This document shows positions 1 to 7,404 of a DNA stretch of 33,007 bases, one piece after another (the first letter of the stretch is position 1; each line of letters begins with the position of its first letter). The notes beneath the pieces were generated by a model that saw only the letters and a list, made by a program, of their open reading frames with translations, did not search any database and was not told the origin of the DNA. The position numbers and the translations under genes are program-made. Origin of the DNA: Chloroflexota bacterium (GTDB lineage: Bacteria; Chloroflexota; Anaerolineae; Aggregatilineales; J027); assembly GCA_010092845.1 (NCBI GenBank), contig JAADYW010000017.1, positions 1 to 33,007 on the forward strand. Direction: 5' to 3'.

Positions 1-806
1 GCACGACCTTTGGAGATATCCTCAAGTGCGGCCCCAATATGACGCGCAGACGCGATTCGTGCCAGTGGATCCCGGTTCAGCATACGGTAGATGAGATCGA
101 CCAATGCAGGTGGAAGGTCAGGGCGCTGCGCTTCCAAATCTGGCAATGTCGCGGTAGTGATGCTGTGGATGACCTGCGGGGTTGTATCGCCTTTGAAGGG
201 TTTGTCCCCCGCCAGCATCTCGAACAGCATCACGCCAAAAGCCCATATATCAAAACGTGCATCCAGGGATGTCCCACTGAACGCCTCGGGCGCCAGATAA
301 TCGACTGTGCCGATAATAACATTTGTCTGGGTAACGCGATTTTTCTCGGCGATATGAGCTACGCCGAAGTCAGTGAGCTTGAGGACACCATTCTTGGCCA
401 GCAGGACATTGGCTGGCTTGAGATCACGGTGAATGATATTGAGCTTGTGGGCACGGGTGAGCGCATCGGCCAGGTCCAGCGCCACTTCCAATGCCTGTTC
501 AATCGTCATGGGACCGTGCTGAAGCAAGCTGGAAAGGTCACCTCCAGCAACATATTCCATGATCAGGAAGTGCTGCCCATCTTGCTCAACAGTGTCCAAC
601 AACTTAACGATATTGGGATGATTCAGATCGCGTAGCGCTTCACCTTCGCGCTGGAAACGCTCAATCATCTCTGGTGTCGCAATATCCGATCTCAGTTGTT
701 TGACGGCCACCTTTTCCTGGGTGCGAGTGTCGGTGCCTCGAAACACGGTACCCATACCCCCTGATCCCAGTCTTTCCTCGAGTTCATAGTGTCCGATTGC
801 CGTCAT
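1..806 (-). CDS. Serine/threonine protein kinase, N-terminal catalytic part (runs off left edge)
   Basis: Hanks-type Ser/Thr kinase; 268 codons are visible and the frame is open at the left edge, so any C-terminal sensor or membrane part is missing. Read from an ATG at 806. Visible motifs: glycine loop GSGGMGTV (residues 14-21), VAVK lysine K36, catalytic loop HRDLKPAN (126-133), metal-binding DFG (146-148), APE (172-174) and the conserved DIWAFGV segment (186-192). All catalytic residues are intact, so it should be an active kinase phosphorylating Ser/Thr targets, as in PknB-like families. The visible part covers essentially the whole kinase domain. It is the most downstream of the minus-strand genes here, but about 150 nt of non-coding DNA and a degraded reading frame separate it from the next gene. 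The substrate cannot be told. Confidence 0.95.
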   Translation of the reverse strand, partial: MTAIGHYELEERLGSGGMGTVFRGTDTRTQEKVAVKQLRSDIATPEMIERFQREGEALRDLNHPNIVKLLDTVEQDGQHFLIMEYVAGGDLSSLLQHGPMTIEQALEVALDLADALTRAHKLNIIHRDLKPANVLLAKNGVLKLTDFGVAHIAEKNRVTQTNVIIGTVDYLAPEAFSGTSLDARFDIWAFGVMLFEMLAGDKPFKGDTTPQVIHSITTATLPDLEAQRPDLPPALVDLIYRMLNRDPLARIASARHIGAALEDISKGR

Positions 807-957
807 AATGATCTATCATCCGTATCACTCAAATGTTGATTGGTTCCCCAACAAGCATAACGTGTTGAAGCTGAATCGGCATAGCACGGTGGAGGATTCG
901 TGCTGGCTGGAGACTTCCCTCTGAGTGAAGGGGTGAAGAGCACTATTCGCTGCGCAA

Positions 958-1146
958 CTACGCTTGCTGGCGTTGGCCGTGGTAAACCCCAGAGAAGAAG
1001 CGACCCATTCCGGCGCTTTTGACGACAAAGTCCTCAAACCCGGCTTCCTGGAGGGCTGACTCAAGATTGGGAGGATCACATGTTGGACTGCGGAGGATCG
1101 ACACCAGCTTTGGTGCACTATAGTACCTCCGCTGGCGCGAGGTTAG
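958..1146 (-). pseudogene. Remnant of a class I SAM-dependent methyltransferase (C-terminal tail)
   Basis: An open stretch of about 62 codons with no plausible ATG start ends in TAG at 958-960 and is closed upstream by a TGA overlapping the end of the preceding gene. Its translation resembles the last 60 residues of a class I methyltransferase: a strand-like segment (APKLVSILRS), an acidic helix ending in the common ALQEAGFED motif, and a final strand (GRFFSGVYHGQR). The SAM-binding core is absent. I infer a decayed gene whose 5' part was lost, with the small downstream-facing gene at 1143-1433 now occupying the junction. It could instead be a short hypothetical gene starting at an internal GTG. 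The 97-residue frame over the same DNA has no such features. Confidence 0.4.
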
Positions 1147-1433
1147 GGTTCAAATAATCGTGCGAAACCGGTGTAGGGTATCAGCCTAATAATCTCGAAT
1201 TCGATCAGGCCGAGTTGTACCAGGGGGAGACTCTCTAACGCTTGGCGGGCCGCTTCCAGGCTGGCACATTCGAGCAGAATGACAGCCGTGTGTTGCGCTT
1301 CGTCAAAATAGATTTCGCGAATAATGCCGGATTCATACAAGGCCCAGACCCGGGCTGCTTCTGCTTTCAGGTGTGGTTTGAATTGCTCGGCAGTTGCGCT
1401 AGGTGTTTCTCGCTCTATCGCCAGAATTCTCAT
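1143..1433 (-). CDS. Small YciI / muconolactone-isomerase-like protein (dimeric alpha-beta barrel)
   Basis: A 96-residue protein when read from the ATG at 1433 (MRILAIERE). A TTG eight codons upstream is possible but has no better ribosome site. The sequence has the pattern of small ferredoxin-like alpha/beta proteins annotated as muconolactone delta-isomerase-like or YCII-related: a first strand (RILAIER), a helix with EQFKPHLKAEAARVW, a strand around IREIYF, a strand AVILLECAS, a helix EAARQALESLP, and a final LIEFEIIRL strand before a PYTGFARLF tail. Such proteins usually form dimers; most have no proven reaction. No other aromatic-degradation gene is nearby, so true isomerase activity is unlikely. 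The stop lies beside a methyltransferase-like remnant. Confidence 0.7.
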   Translation of the reverse strand: MRILAIERETPSATAEQFKPHLKAEAARVWALYESGIIREIYFDEAQHTAVILLECASLEAARQALESLPLVQLGLIEFEIIRLIPYTGFARLFEP

Positions 1434-1500
1434 GAAGTCTTGTCCCGGGTTATCCAAGTAGACACAGGATACTGGACCAGGGTGAATGCATTAAGCGAAG

Positions 1501-2667
1501 TTATTCTCCGTCGCGTGGCATATGGGGCCACTGACAAAGGATGTGGCTGAGAAGGGCAGCTTGCCGAGGGAGACTGGGGATGTCGATGTATTCATCTTTG
1601 CTGTGGGCGCCCCCTCCGGTGGGGCCGAGGCCGTCGAGGGTGGGGATGCCGAGAGCAGCAGTGAAGTTGCCGTCGCTCCCGCCGCCTTTACTGAATTCCT
1701 CGATGGGCATCGGAACCGCTTCCCGCAGCGTAGCCACTGTCTGCTCCATCAATGCGTTGTGTTCCATTGGCGGGCGCAGGAAATCGCCCGTCAAATACAG
1801 CAACGAGTCTTCAAGATACGCCTGGTGCGAAATGTCATATAACGCCTGGGAAACGCGATCGGCTTCGCTCTGATAGCGCGCGCGAACATTGATCGTAATA
1901 TCACACTCATCCGGGATGACATTGTGGTTCACCCCACCGTGGATGATGGTCGGAATGACGGTTGTGCCCAATTCCCAGTTCGTTAGCGCGGTGATCTTGC
2001 CAACTTGATACGATATCTCAACGATCGCATTCACGCCGTTTTCAGGTGCACTGCCTGAATGCGAGGCCCTCCCCAGGGCGACCATCTGGAAAATACCCAC
2101 ACCTTTGCGTGCCGTAACAATCTTACCTGGGCCCGGTGACGGCTCCATAACCAGGACGAGACCGGCTTCCTGGGCGATTTCCTCGATCGTCCCACGCGAG
2201 TTACGGCTGCCAATTTCCTCTTCGGAGTTCAGAAACAGGCTGATAGGGCGCTCAGGGAGCTGATTGTGCTTGATTAACTCCTGGATGACTGTCTGGGCGA
2301 CGGTGATCCCACCCTTCATGTCATAGGCGCCCATCCCATACAGGCGCTCTCCTTCGGTATGGGTTGGGTGCTTGTCCACACTGCCAATAGGGTGGACCGT
2401 ATCCATGTGGCAAAGAATCAGGATGGGTTTTCCGGGGGCAGTAGCGTTCCAGCGGCATTCGACTAAATTGCCGACTGCACTTTGCGGGTAGACCTTCACA
2501 TCCGCAGCCAGGTCAGCGGCCCAGGTCGACATCCAGTCGCCGAGCTCATCGATGGCATCCTTATCGGAACTGGGGGTCTCCGTTTCGATCAGGCCGCTCA
2601 GCATCCAGACCATGGCCCCGGTCTGCTCTGCGAAATGCGCCTCGAACTGCTTAATCTGTGTTGGCAT
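1501..2667 (-). CDS. M20 family metallopeptidase (carboxypeptidase G2 / ArgE-DapE like)
   Basis: Zinc-dependent exopeptidase or deacylase of the M20 family, 388 residues from the ATG at 2667; a GTG three codons earlier is an alternative. The di-zinc site is complete: H87 and D89 (CHMDTVHP), bridging D116 (AYDMKGG), the catalytic and ligand pair E150/E151 (NSEEEIGS), E175 (VMEPS) and H355 near the C-terminus (GGAHSKDEYI). The lid or dimerisation domain lies at about residues 185-295 and begins after TARKGVG, with GRASHSGSAPE providing the conserved histidine. The arrangement fits glutamate carboxypeptidase (CPG2) or peptidase T-like enzymes better than DapE. No signal peptide, so it is cytoplasmic, probably releasing amino acids from peptides or acylated amino acids. 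The exact substrate cannot be read from sequence. Confidence 0.93.
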   Translation of the reverse strand: MPTQIKQFEAHFAEQTGAMVWMLSGLIETETPSSDKDAIDELGDWMSTWAADLAADVKVYPQSAVGNLVECRWNATAPGKPILILCHMDTVHPIGSVDKHPTHTEGERLYGMGAYDMKGGITVAQTVIQELIKHNQLPERPISLFLNSEEEIGSRNSRGTIEEIAQEAGLVLVMEPSPGPGKIVTARKGVGIFQMVALGRASHSGSAPENGVNAIVEISYQVGKITALTNWELGTTVIPTIIHGGVNHNVIPDECDITINVRARYQSEADRVSQALYDISHQAYLEDSLLYLTGDFLRPPMEHNALMEQTVATLREAVPMPIEEFSKGGGSDGNFTAALGIPTLDGLGPTGGGAHSKDEYIDIPSLPRQAALLSHILCQWPHMPRDGE

Positions 2668-2745
2668 GAGGGCCACACCACACTAATCAGGGTTATCTGA
2701 ACGTTCACTCAAGCCTAGCACAAAAACGGGCTTTGCCCAAAATCT

Positions 2746-4356
2746 CTAGTACGCATTCCGGTTGCGGAATAGGAGGGTTTGGACAATGGTGCGGAGAATG
2801 ATCTTGATATCGAACCATAGTGACCAGTTCTCAATATAGTACAGGTCATATTTCAGCCGTTCTTCGATGGAGGTATCGCCGCGCAAGCCATTGATCTGGG
2901 CCCAGCCGGTCATGCCAGCTTTTTCACGATGGCGCTCCATATAGCGGGGGATCTTCTGGCGAAACTCCTCGACAAAGCTTTTCTGTTCGGGGCGTGGTCC
3001 AACCAGGCTCATCTGCCCATAGAAGACATTGATAAGGTTGGGCAGTTCGTCGATGTTCGTCTTTCGTAAGAAGCTGCCGATGCGCGTTACCCGGGTGTCA
3101 TTCTTGACGGTCCAGCGCGATTTCTTCTCGGCATCGACGACCATAGTGCGGAACTTGATCATCGGAAACGGTTTGCCATCAAGACCTACGCGCTCTTGGC
3201 AGAAGAAGACGGGGCCCCGGTTGGTCAGATATATCAAAAGACTGATCAGTAGCATGAGCGGGCTGAGGAAGATAAGACCGATGGACGCGCCCACAATATC
3301 CACGCCGCGTTTCAGGCTGAGTTTCCAACCGCGCAGCGCGATATCACGAACACCCAGGAGCGGCATTCCGCCCAGTTCATCGACGGTTAGTCCGCTCGTG
3401 ATGAAGGCAAATGTATCCGGGAAGATCTTGATGTCTACTGTGCCGCGTTGGCACAAGGTCACGATAGTCAGGAGTTCATCGCAGGTCGCTTCCGGAAGGG
3501 CGATGATCACCTGGGTGATCTCGTAATCATCAATCACGGTAGGAAGCTGCTCATAGGTGCCCAGGATGGGCAAACTGATATCGCTCGAAGCGGCTTCTTT
3601 ATTCTTAGTGTCGGATTGGTTGACCAGACCAACGATGTCATAGCCGAGCCTGGTGTGGCGGCGGATCTGGGTGCTGATGGCGGCGGCTGTCGGGCCGGTC
3701 CCGATGATGAGAATCTGGTCGCGGCCGATACCGCTCCGTCGCAGGCCGTAGACCAGCGAACGGTGAGCCTCTCGCCCGATCATCACCAGAAGAATGCTAA
3801 ATACCCAGGCGTAAACGATCACCCCACGCGGATAGTCTAGGTCAAAGCCGCTGTTCTTGAAGGCCATTGTTTCAATGGCCACCGCCAAAAACGTACCAAT
3901 CGACACATTCTGGGCAATGATCAAAGCGGTATCGAAGCGGTTTACGGTCCGGCTCATGTGATACATTCGGCTGAAATAGAAGAAGATAACGATCGCCGCG
4001 GTATGGACTACGAGCATCGGGATATACTCGCTGATTCCAGGCGGGTCATCGACTGGTGCTTCTGGGAACGGCAGCGTGGCGCGTGCATAATAGCCCAGCA
4101 CGAAAGCCAGGGCCAACATCAGACTATCCACCCCTACCAGGATGATCTGGGTAAATGTCTCGACATGCCGGGGACGCCACCGGCTACGCGAGGTAGCCAC
4201 AGGATCATTTTTCTGGGCTTCTTCACCGGGTGCTGTTGGCACGCCGGTGGTCTCTGAGTCTGTAATGTTATTGACTACATTGGCCTTAGAATGATCCCGG
4301 GTACGCCGGTCCTCGAGATGGATCGATTTCTGACCTTCCTGGCCTATGGCATCCAA
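2746..4356 (-). CDS. Polyprenyl-phosphate sugar-1-phosphate transferase (WcaJ/WbaP-like)
   Basis: Membrane enzyme that moves a sugar-1-phosphate from a nucleotide sugar to undecaprenyl phosphate, the first step of exopolysaccharide or O-antigen-like assembly; 536 residues. A hydrophilic N-terminal tail (about 60 residues) precedes four membrane helices between about 65 and 200. A Rossmann-like CoA-binding domain follows (ILIIGTGPTAAAIS near 215-230). The C-terminal catalytic domain (about 345-536) has the re-entrant helix after SLKRGVDIVGA, then IKFRTM, DELPNLINVFYGQMSLVGPRP and AGMTGWAQINGLRGDTS, all signatures of the bacterial sugar transferase family. The start is a TTG at 4356, supported by AGGA at 4365-4368, eight bases away. 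It stands alone and diverges from the inositol phosphate synthase gene. No glycosyltransferase cluster is visible in the window, so the sugar and the polymer are unknown. Confidence 0.93.
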   Translation of the reverse strand: MDAIGQEGQKSIHLEDRRTRDHSKANVVNNITDSETTGVPTAPGEEAQKNDPVATSRSRWRPRHVETFTQIILVGVDSLMLALAFVLGYYARATLPFPEAPVDDPPGISEYIPMLVVHTAAIVIFFYFSRMYHMSRTVNRFDTALIIAQNVSIGTFLAVAIETMAFKNSGFDLDYPRGVIVYAWVFSILLVMIGREAHRSLVYGLRRSGIGRDQILIIGTGPTAAAISTQIRRHTRLGYDIVGLVNQSDTKNKEAASSDISLPILGTYEQLPTVIDDYEITQVIIALPEATCDELLTIVTLCQRGTVDIKIFPDTFAFITSGLTVDELGGMPLLGVRDIALRGWKLSLKRGVDIVGASIGLIFLSPLMLLISLLIYLTNRGPVFFCQERVGLDGKPFPMIKFRTMVVDAEKKSRWTVKNDTRVTRIGSFLRKTNIDELPNLINVFYGQMSLVGPRPEQKSFVEEFRQKIPRYMERHREKAGMTGWAQINGLRGDTSIEERLKYDLYYIENWSLWFDIKIILRTIVQTLLFRNRNAY

Positions 4357-4679
4357 AATTGTTTTCCTCGTTCATTCGTGCTTTGGTCAGCTCTTGGCGA
4401 CTGCCGACAATCATAACACATCTTGGGCTTTCTATTAATATAGCAAATCTAGCCCGCCATCTCTTGAACGCTCGTCTGACGATTTGCGTATTCTGTTAAG
4501 GTGCTGGTTTGCGCAACATAACAGCGCCATAATTCGCTCAAGTTACCTCTTGCAGGGGGTTAGGCTGTAGGTTTACACTGGTGCCGGCTACAATATTAAA
4601 TTTATTTAGTCACTCATCGCAGCTTAGCTGTATTATGGGCAAGTAGCTCATTCGTCTATCTATACCAATGGAGGTCATT
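4357..4679. promoter_or_regulatory. Divergent intergenic region (sugar transferase / inositol phosphate synthase)
   Basis: About 320 nt without a gene between two divergent starts. It is AT-richer than its surroundings, especially 4430-4450 and 4590-4640, and must hold both promoters. A weak forward candidate is TTTACA at 4572-4577 and TATTAA at 4594-4599 with a 16-nt spacer; a TATTAT at 4631-4636 is a second possible -10 box. The ribosome site TGGAGGT at 4669-4675 sits 4-5 nt before the GTG at 4680. I see no riboswitch-like fold or repeat. Confidence 0.4.
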
Positions 4680-5828
4680 GTGGCGAGAAAGAAGGTTCGC
4701 GTTGCGATTATCGGTGTCGGTAATTGCGCGAATTCGTTGATTCAAGGCGTTCACTATTATCGTAACGCCGATGAGAAGACATTTGTGCCGGGTTTGATGC
4801 ACGTCGATCTCGGCGGCTATCATATCGGTGATATCGAGTTTAGTGCGGCCTTTGATATTGATGCGGAGAAGGTTGGCAAAGACCTGAGTGAGGCCATGTG
4901 GGCTGGCCAGAATAACACCATCAAATTTGCGGATGTGCCCCGTCTGGGGATCCCGGTGCATCGCGGGATGACCCATGACGGCTTGGGAACCTACCTGGCG
5001 CGTAAGATCAAGAAAGCACCCGGCTCAACGGATGATATCGTGCAAATCCTCAAGGATACCAAGACCGATGTCGTGGTGAATTACCTGCCGGTGGGTAGCG
5101 AGCAGGCGACAAAGTGGTATGTTGAGCAAATCCTGAATGCGGGCGTCGCCTTTGTGAATGCGATCCCTGTGTTTATCGCGCGTGAGCCCTACTGGCAGCA
5201 GCGTTTTGCTCAGCGGGGTTTGCCGTTGATTGGGGATGATATCAAGAGCCAGGTCGGGGCGACAATTGTGCATCGTGTATTGACCCGGTTGTTCCATGAT
5301 CGAGGCGTGCGCCTGATGCGCACCAGTCAGCTCAACGTTGGCGGCAATATGGACTTCTACAACATGCTGGATCGTGACCGTCTCGAGAGCAAGAAAGTCT
5401 CCAAAACGAACAGCGTAACCAGTCAGCTTCCCTACGAACTTGGTGAAGATAACGTGCATATCGGCCCTAGCGACTATGTGGCATGGTTGACTGATCGCAA
5501 ATGGGCACATATCCGTCTTGAAGGCCAGACCTTTGGCGATGTGCCGCTCAACGTCGAACTCAAGCTGGAGGTCTGGGATAGCCCCAACAGCGCCGGCATT
5601 ATTATCGACGCCGTTCGTTGCGCTAAGCTAGGGCTTGATCGTGGATTGAGCGGGACACTTGAAGCGCCATCCAGTTACTTCATGAAGTCGCCACCGGTCC
5701 AGCACCCCGATGATCTTGCGCACGATTTGACCGAACAGTTTATCGCGGGTGAGTTCAATGGCGTGGTGAAACCGGCAGAGGGCGAGGTTGTTCAGCCCGG
5801 TCCACCGCCTCCACCTTCCCAAGCGTAA
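4680..5828 (+). CDS. ino1: Inositol-3-phosphate synthase (myo-inositol-1-phosphate synthase)
   Basis: NAD-dependent isomerisation of glucose-6-phosphate to 1L-myo-inositol 1-phosphate, the committed step of inositol synthesis. The prokaryotic short form: 382 residues here against 500 or more in eukaryotes. An N-terminal Rossmann motif [16 protein letters not shown] follows the start; [17 protein letters not shown], the [17 protein letters not shown] segment, and [22 protein letters not shown] with [10 protein letters not shown] match the substrate- and NAD-binding core of the family. Start: I prefer GTG at 4680 because a ribosome site (TGGAGGT, 4669-4675) ends just before it; the ATG at 4668 overlaps this site. 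In bacteria inositol feeds phosphatidylinositol-type lipids, mycothiol or compatible solutes. A PAP2 phosphatase and a GT87-like membrane protein lie 1-3 kb downstream, which fits lipid use but does not prove it. Confidence 0.96.
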   Translation: MARKKVRVAIIGVGNCANSLIQGVHYYRNADEKTFVPGLMHVDLGGYHIGDIEFSAAFDIDAEKVGKDLSEAMWAGQNNTIKFADVPRLGIPVHRGMTHDGLGTYLARKIKKAPGSTDDIVQILKDTKTDVVVNYLPVGSEQATKWYVEQILNAGVAFVNAIPVFIAREPYWQQRFAQRGLPLIGDDIKSQVGATIVHRVLTRLFHDRGVRLMRTSQLNVGGNMDFYNMLDRDRLESKKVSKTNSVTSQLPYELGEDNVHIGPSDYVAWLTDRKWAHIRLEGQTFGDVPLNVELKLEVWDSPNSAGIIIDAVRCAKLGLDRGLSGTLEAPSSYFMKSPPVQHPDDLAHDLTEQFIAGEFNGVVKPAEGEVVQPGPPPPPSQA

Positions 5829-5886
5829 ATGGCTCTGGTTCATCCAAAGCTGCATATTCCTTGACGTGCGATACACAACCGGCTGG

Positions 5887-5910
5887 TAGGGCACATTCTG
5901 ATGTGCCCTA
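5887..5910. terminator. Perfect hairpin shared by two convergent genes
   Basis: TAGGGCACAT at 5887-5896 pairs perfectly with ATGTGCCCTA at 5901-5910 around a four-base loop (TCTG). The right arm includes the stop codon of the minus-strand aldolase gene (5908-5910), while the plus-strand synthase gene ended 58 nt earlier. A 10-bp stem between two converging genes suggests a bidirectional terminator, although neither side has a long T run. Confidence 0.65.
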
Positions 5911-6633
5911 TTGGCCTATCTCGGCGCCACACTGAGTTTGGAAGCGTTCCAGATCACCCTCATGCCATAAGCCCAACTGGCGTCGCATGTCCAGTAACTT
6001 TCTGATTTGTTCGGGCGCGAGTGGGGCGCCACCGCCGAGTTGTGCTACCTGAAAAAGGATCTTGGCAGTATGCTCCAGACTCTCCAGGCGCAGGTAGGCT
6101 GTCCACACATCCGGCGCGACCGTCAATGAGCCATGATATGCCAGCATAATGGCATCGTGCTTCTCGATCAATGTACTGATAGCGTCGCGATTTTCGGCGC
6201 TGGATGGTGTAGCGTAGGGGGTGGTGGGCACTGGCCCGAGCACGACGATTGCCTCAGGGATATGGCAATTTGCGAGGCTAATTCCGGCGATGGTCAGGGC
6301 CACGGCCGTCGGTGGGTGAGCATGTACAACCCCGCCGATGTCAGCGCGTTTCTTATATGCTTCAAGGTGCATCAAAATCTCGGATGTCGGCTTCAAGTCG
6401 CGGTTGGCGCGTGTTGCTGGGCCAACTTTGTTGCCTTCCTGGTCAACGATAATGAGTTGATCGGGCTCCATGAAGCCTTTAGCCAGCCCGGAAGGCGTCG
6501 CCAGAATCTGCTCGTCATTCAGCCGGGCAGATATGTTGCCTGAAGTCCCGTCAATATATTGGAACTGGTGCATCAGGCGTCCGATCTGGCATATCTGGAT
6601 GCGAAGCGCTTCTTCAGTATTTTGGGCAGACAT
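5908..6633 (-). CDS. Class II aldolase/adducin family protein (fuculose-phosphate aldolase-like)
   Basis: A zinc-dependent aldolase-fold enzyme of the AraD/FucA family, 241 residues. Motifs: DGTSGNISARL (phosphate-loop region near the N-terminus), the catalytic-glutamate region KPTSEILMHLEAYKKR, the zinc pair in VVHAHPPTAVAL and the third zinc histidine in MLAYHGSLTV. These residues are intact, so it is expected to cleave or epimerise a phosphorylated sugar (for example fuculose-1-phosphate, ribulose-5-phosphate or methylthioribulose-1-phosphate). The substrate cannot be chosen from sequence. The start is ATG at 6633, with AAAGGA about ten bases upstream; a TTG eight codons earlier lies before this ribosome site and is less likely. 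The gene is not in an operon: it diverges from the PAP2 gene across 67 nt and converges on the synthase gene. Confidence 0.9.
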   Translation of the reverse strand: MSAQNTEEALRIQICQIGRLMHQFQYIDGTSGNISARLNDEQILATPSGLAKGFMEPDQLIIVDQEGNKVGPATRANRDLKPTSEILMHLEAYKKRADIGGVVHAHPPTAVALTIAGISLANCHIPEAIVVLGPVPTTPYATPSSAENRDAISTLIEKHDAIMLAYHGSLTVAPDVWTAYLRLESLEHTAKILFQVAQLGGGAPLAPEQIRKLLDMRRQLGLWHEGDLERFQTQCGAEIGQ

Positions 6634-6670
6634 CGTTAATCGTTCCTTTAGGGCCAATCTGGGTCTTCAA

Positions 6671-6683
6671 GTTGCGTCGCAAC
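6671..6683. promoter_or_regulatory. Palindromic operator-like site in divergent promoter region
   Basis: GTTGCGTCGCAAC is a perfect 6-bp inverted repeat around one base. It lies in the 67-nt gap between the divergent aldolase and PAP2 genes, where both promoters must be. Position and symmetry are what a dimeric repressor site would show; the binding protein is unknown and a chance palindrome remains possible. Confidence 0.3.
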
Positions 6684-6700
6684 GATTGTAGCGTACAAAT

Positions 6701-7243
6701 ATGCTTAGTGAGATCGAAAGTGGGATTGGGCTAGATATTGTTGTCTGGCTTCAGGATAATCGGCACTGGCTGCTAGATGGATTGGCGCTGGGGTTGCATT
6801 ATGTTGCTCGGGGCCAGGTGCTGGCGTTTTTACTGCTGCTTCTCACCTGGAGGTTTGATCGTCGCCTGGCGGTGCAACTTCTGTTCGGCGTGCTGTTTGG
6901 CGCGCTGGTGAGCACCAGCCTGAAGTACATACTCCAAACGCCACGCCCGCATATTGCTTTCCCCGGGCAAGTTGACGCGCTTGCCAGCCAGGATGGGTAT
7001 GGACTGCCCAGCGGGCATGTGCTGACTGCCATCATCCTGGCTGGTCTGTTAGGCTTGTGGTTCAGGCGACGCTGGGTCTGGATCGCCGGTGTGGTATATA
7101 GTTTGATTGTCGCCTGGTCACGGATGTATCTTGGGGTTCACTATCCTCAGGATGTTCTGGCCAGTATGCTCATTGGACCTCTGGTTGTGGGCGCCTATCT
7201 GCAGCTATATCAGTACATTGCGGAGAGAATCCCAGGCTTCTGA
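6701..7243 (+). CDS. PAP2 family membrane phosphatase
   Basis: Small integral-membrane acid phosphatase (180 residues) of the type-2 phosphatidic acid phosphatase family, which removes phosphate from lipid phosphates such as undecaprenyl pyrophosphate, phosphatidic acid or phosphatidylglycerol phosphate. All three signature motifs are present: K75-x6-R82-P83 (KYILQTPRP), PSGH at 103-106, and SR-x5-H-x3-D at 140-151 (SRMYLGVHYPQD) carrying the catalytic H147 and D151. About five membrane helices are visible (about 26-50, 54-73, 105-120, 124-140, 152-172). The length is typical of bacterial members. The start ATG at 6701 has no strong ribosome site. The substrate is not determined; undecaprenyl pyrophosphate recycling is a common role. 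Confidence 0.93.
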   Translation: MLSEIESGIGLDIVVWLQDNRHWLLDGLALGLHYVARGQVLAFLLLLLTWRFDRRLAVQLLFGVLFGALVSTSLKYILQTPRPHIAFPGQVDALASQDGYGLPSGHVLTAIILAGLLGLWFRRRWVWIAGVVYSLIVAWSRMYLGVHYPQDVLASMLIGPLVVGAYLQLYQYIAERIPGF

Positions 7244-7404
7244 TAACTCTCGAGACGGTTAGGGAAACGGGCCTTTGGCGCTGCTATTCAGCCTAATTCT
7301 CATCCAGGGAATTCGCGGGTATCATAGGGTTGTGGGGCCCGTTCGATATACCTCCAAGCGTGTTGGTGGCCAACAATCTCGCAAACTTCTGTGAGGGAAG
7401 TCTC

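Noticed and set aside
825-1118. 97-residue minus-strand frame upstream of the kinase
   Set aside because: Its composition is Ser/Cys/Pro-rich with no domain pattern, while another frame over the same DNA reads as a methyltransferase tail; the frame is most likely chance.
6672-6699. TTGCGT and TACAAA at 16-base spacing as a promoter for the PAP2 gene
   Set aside because: The -10 box would end one base before the ATG, putting the transcription start inside the gene; no later start codon fits the protein.
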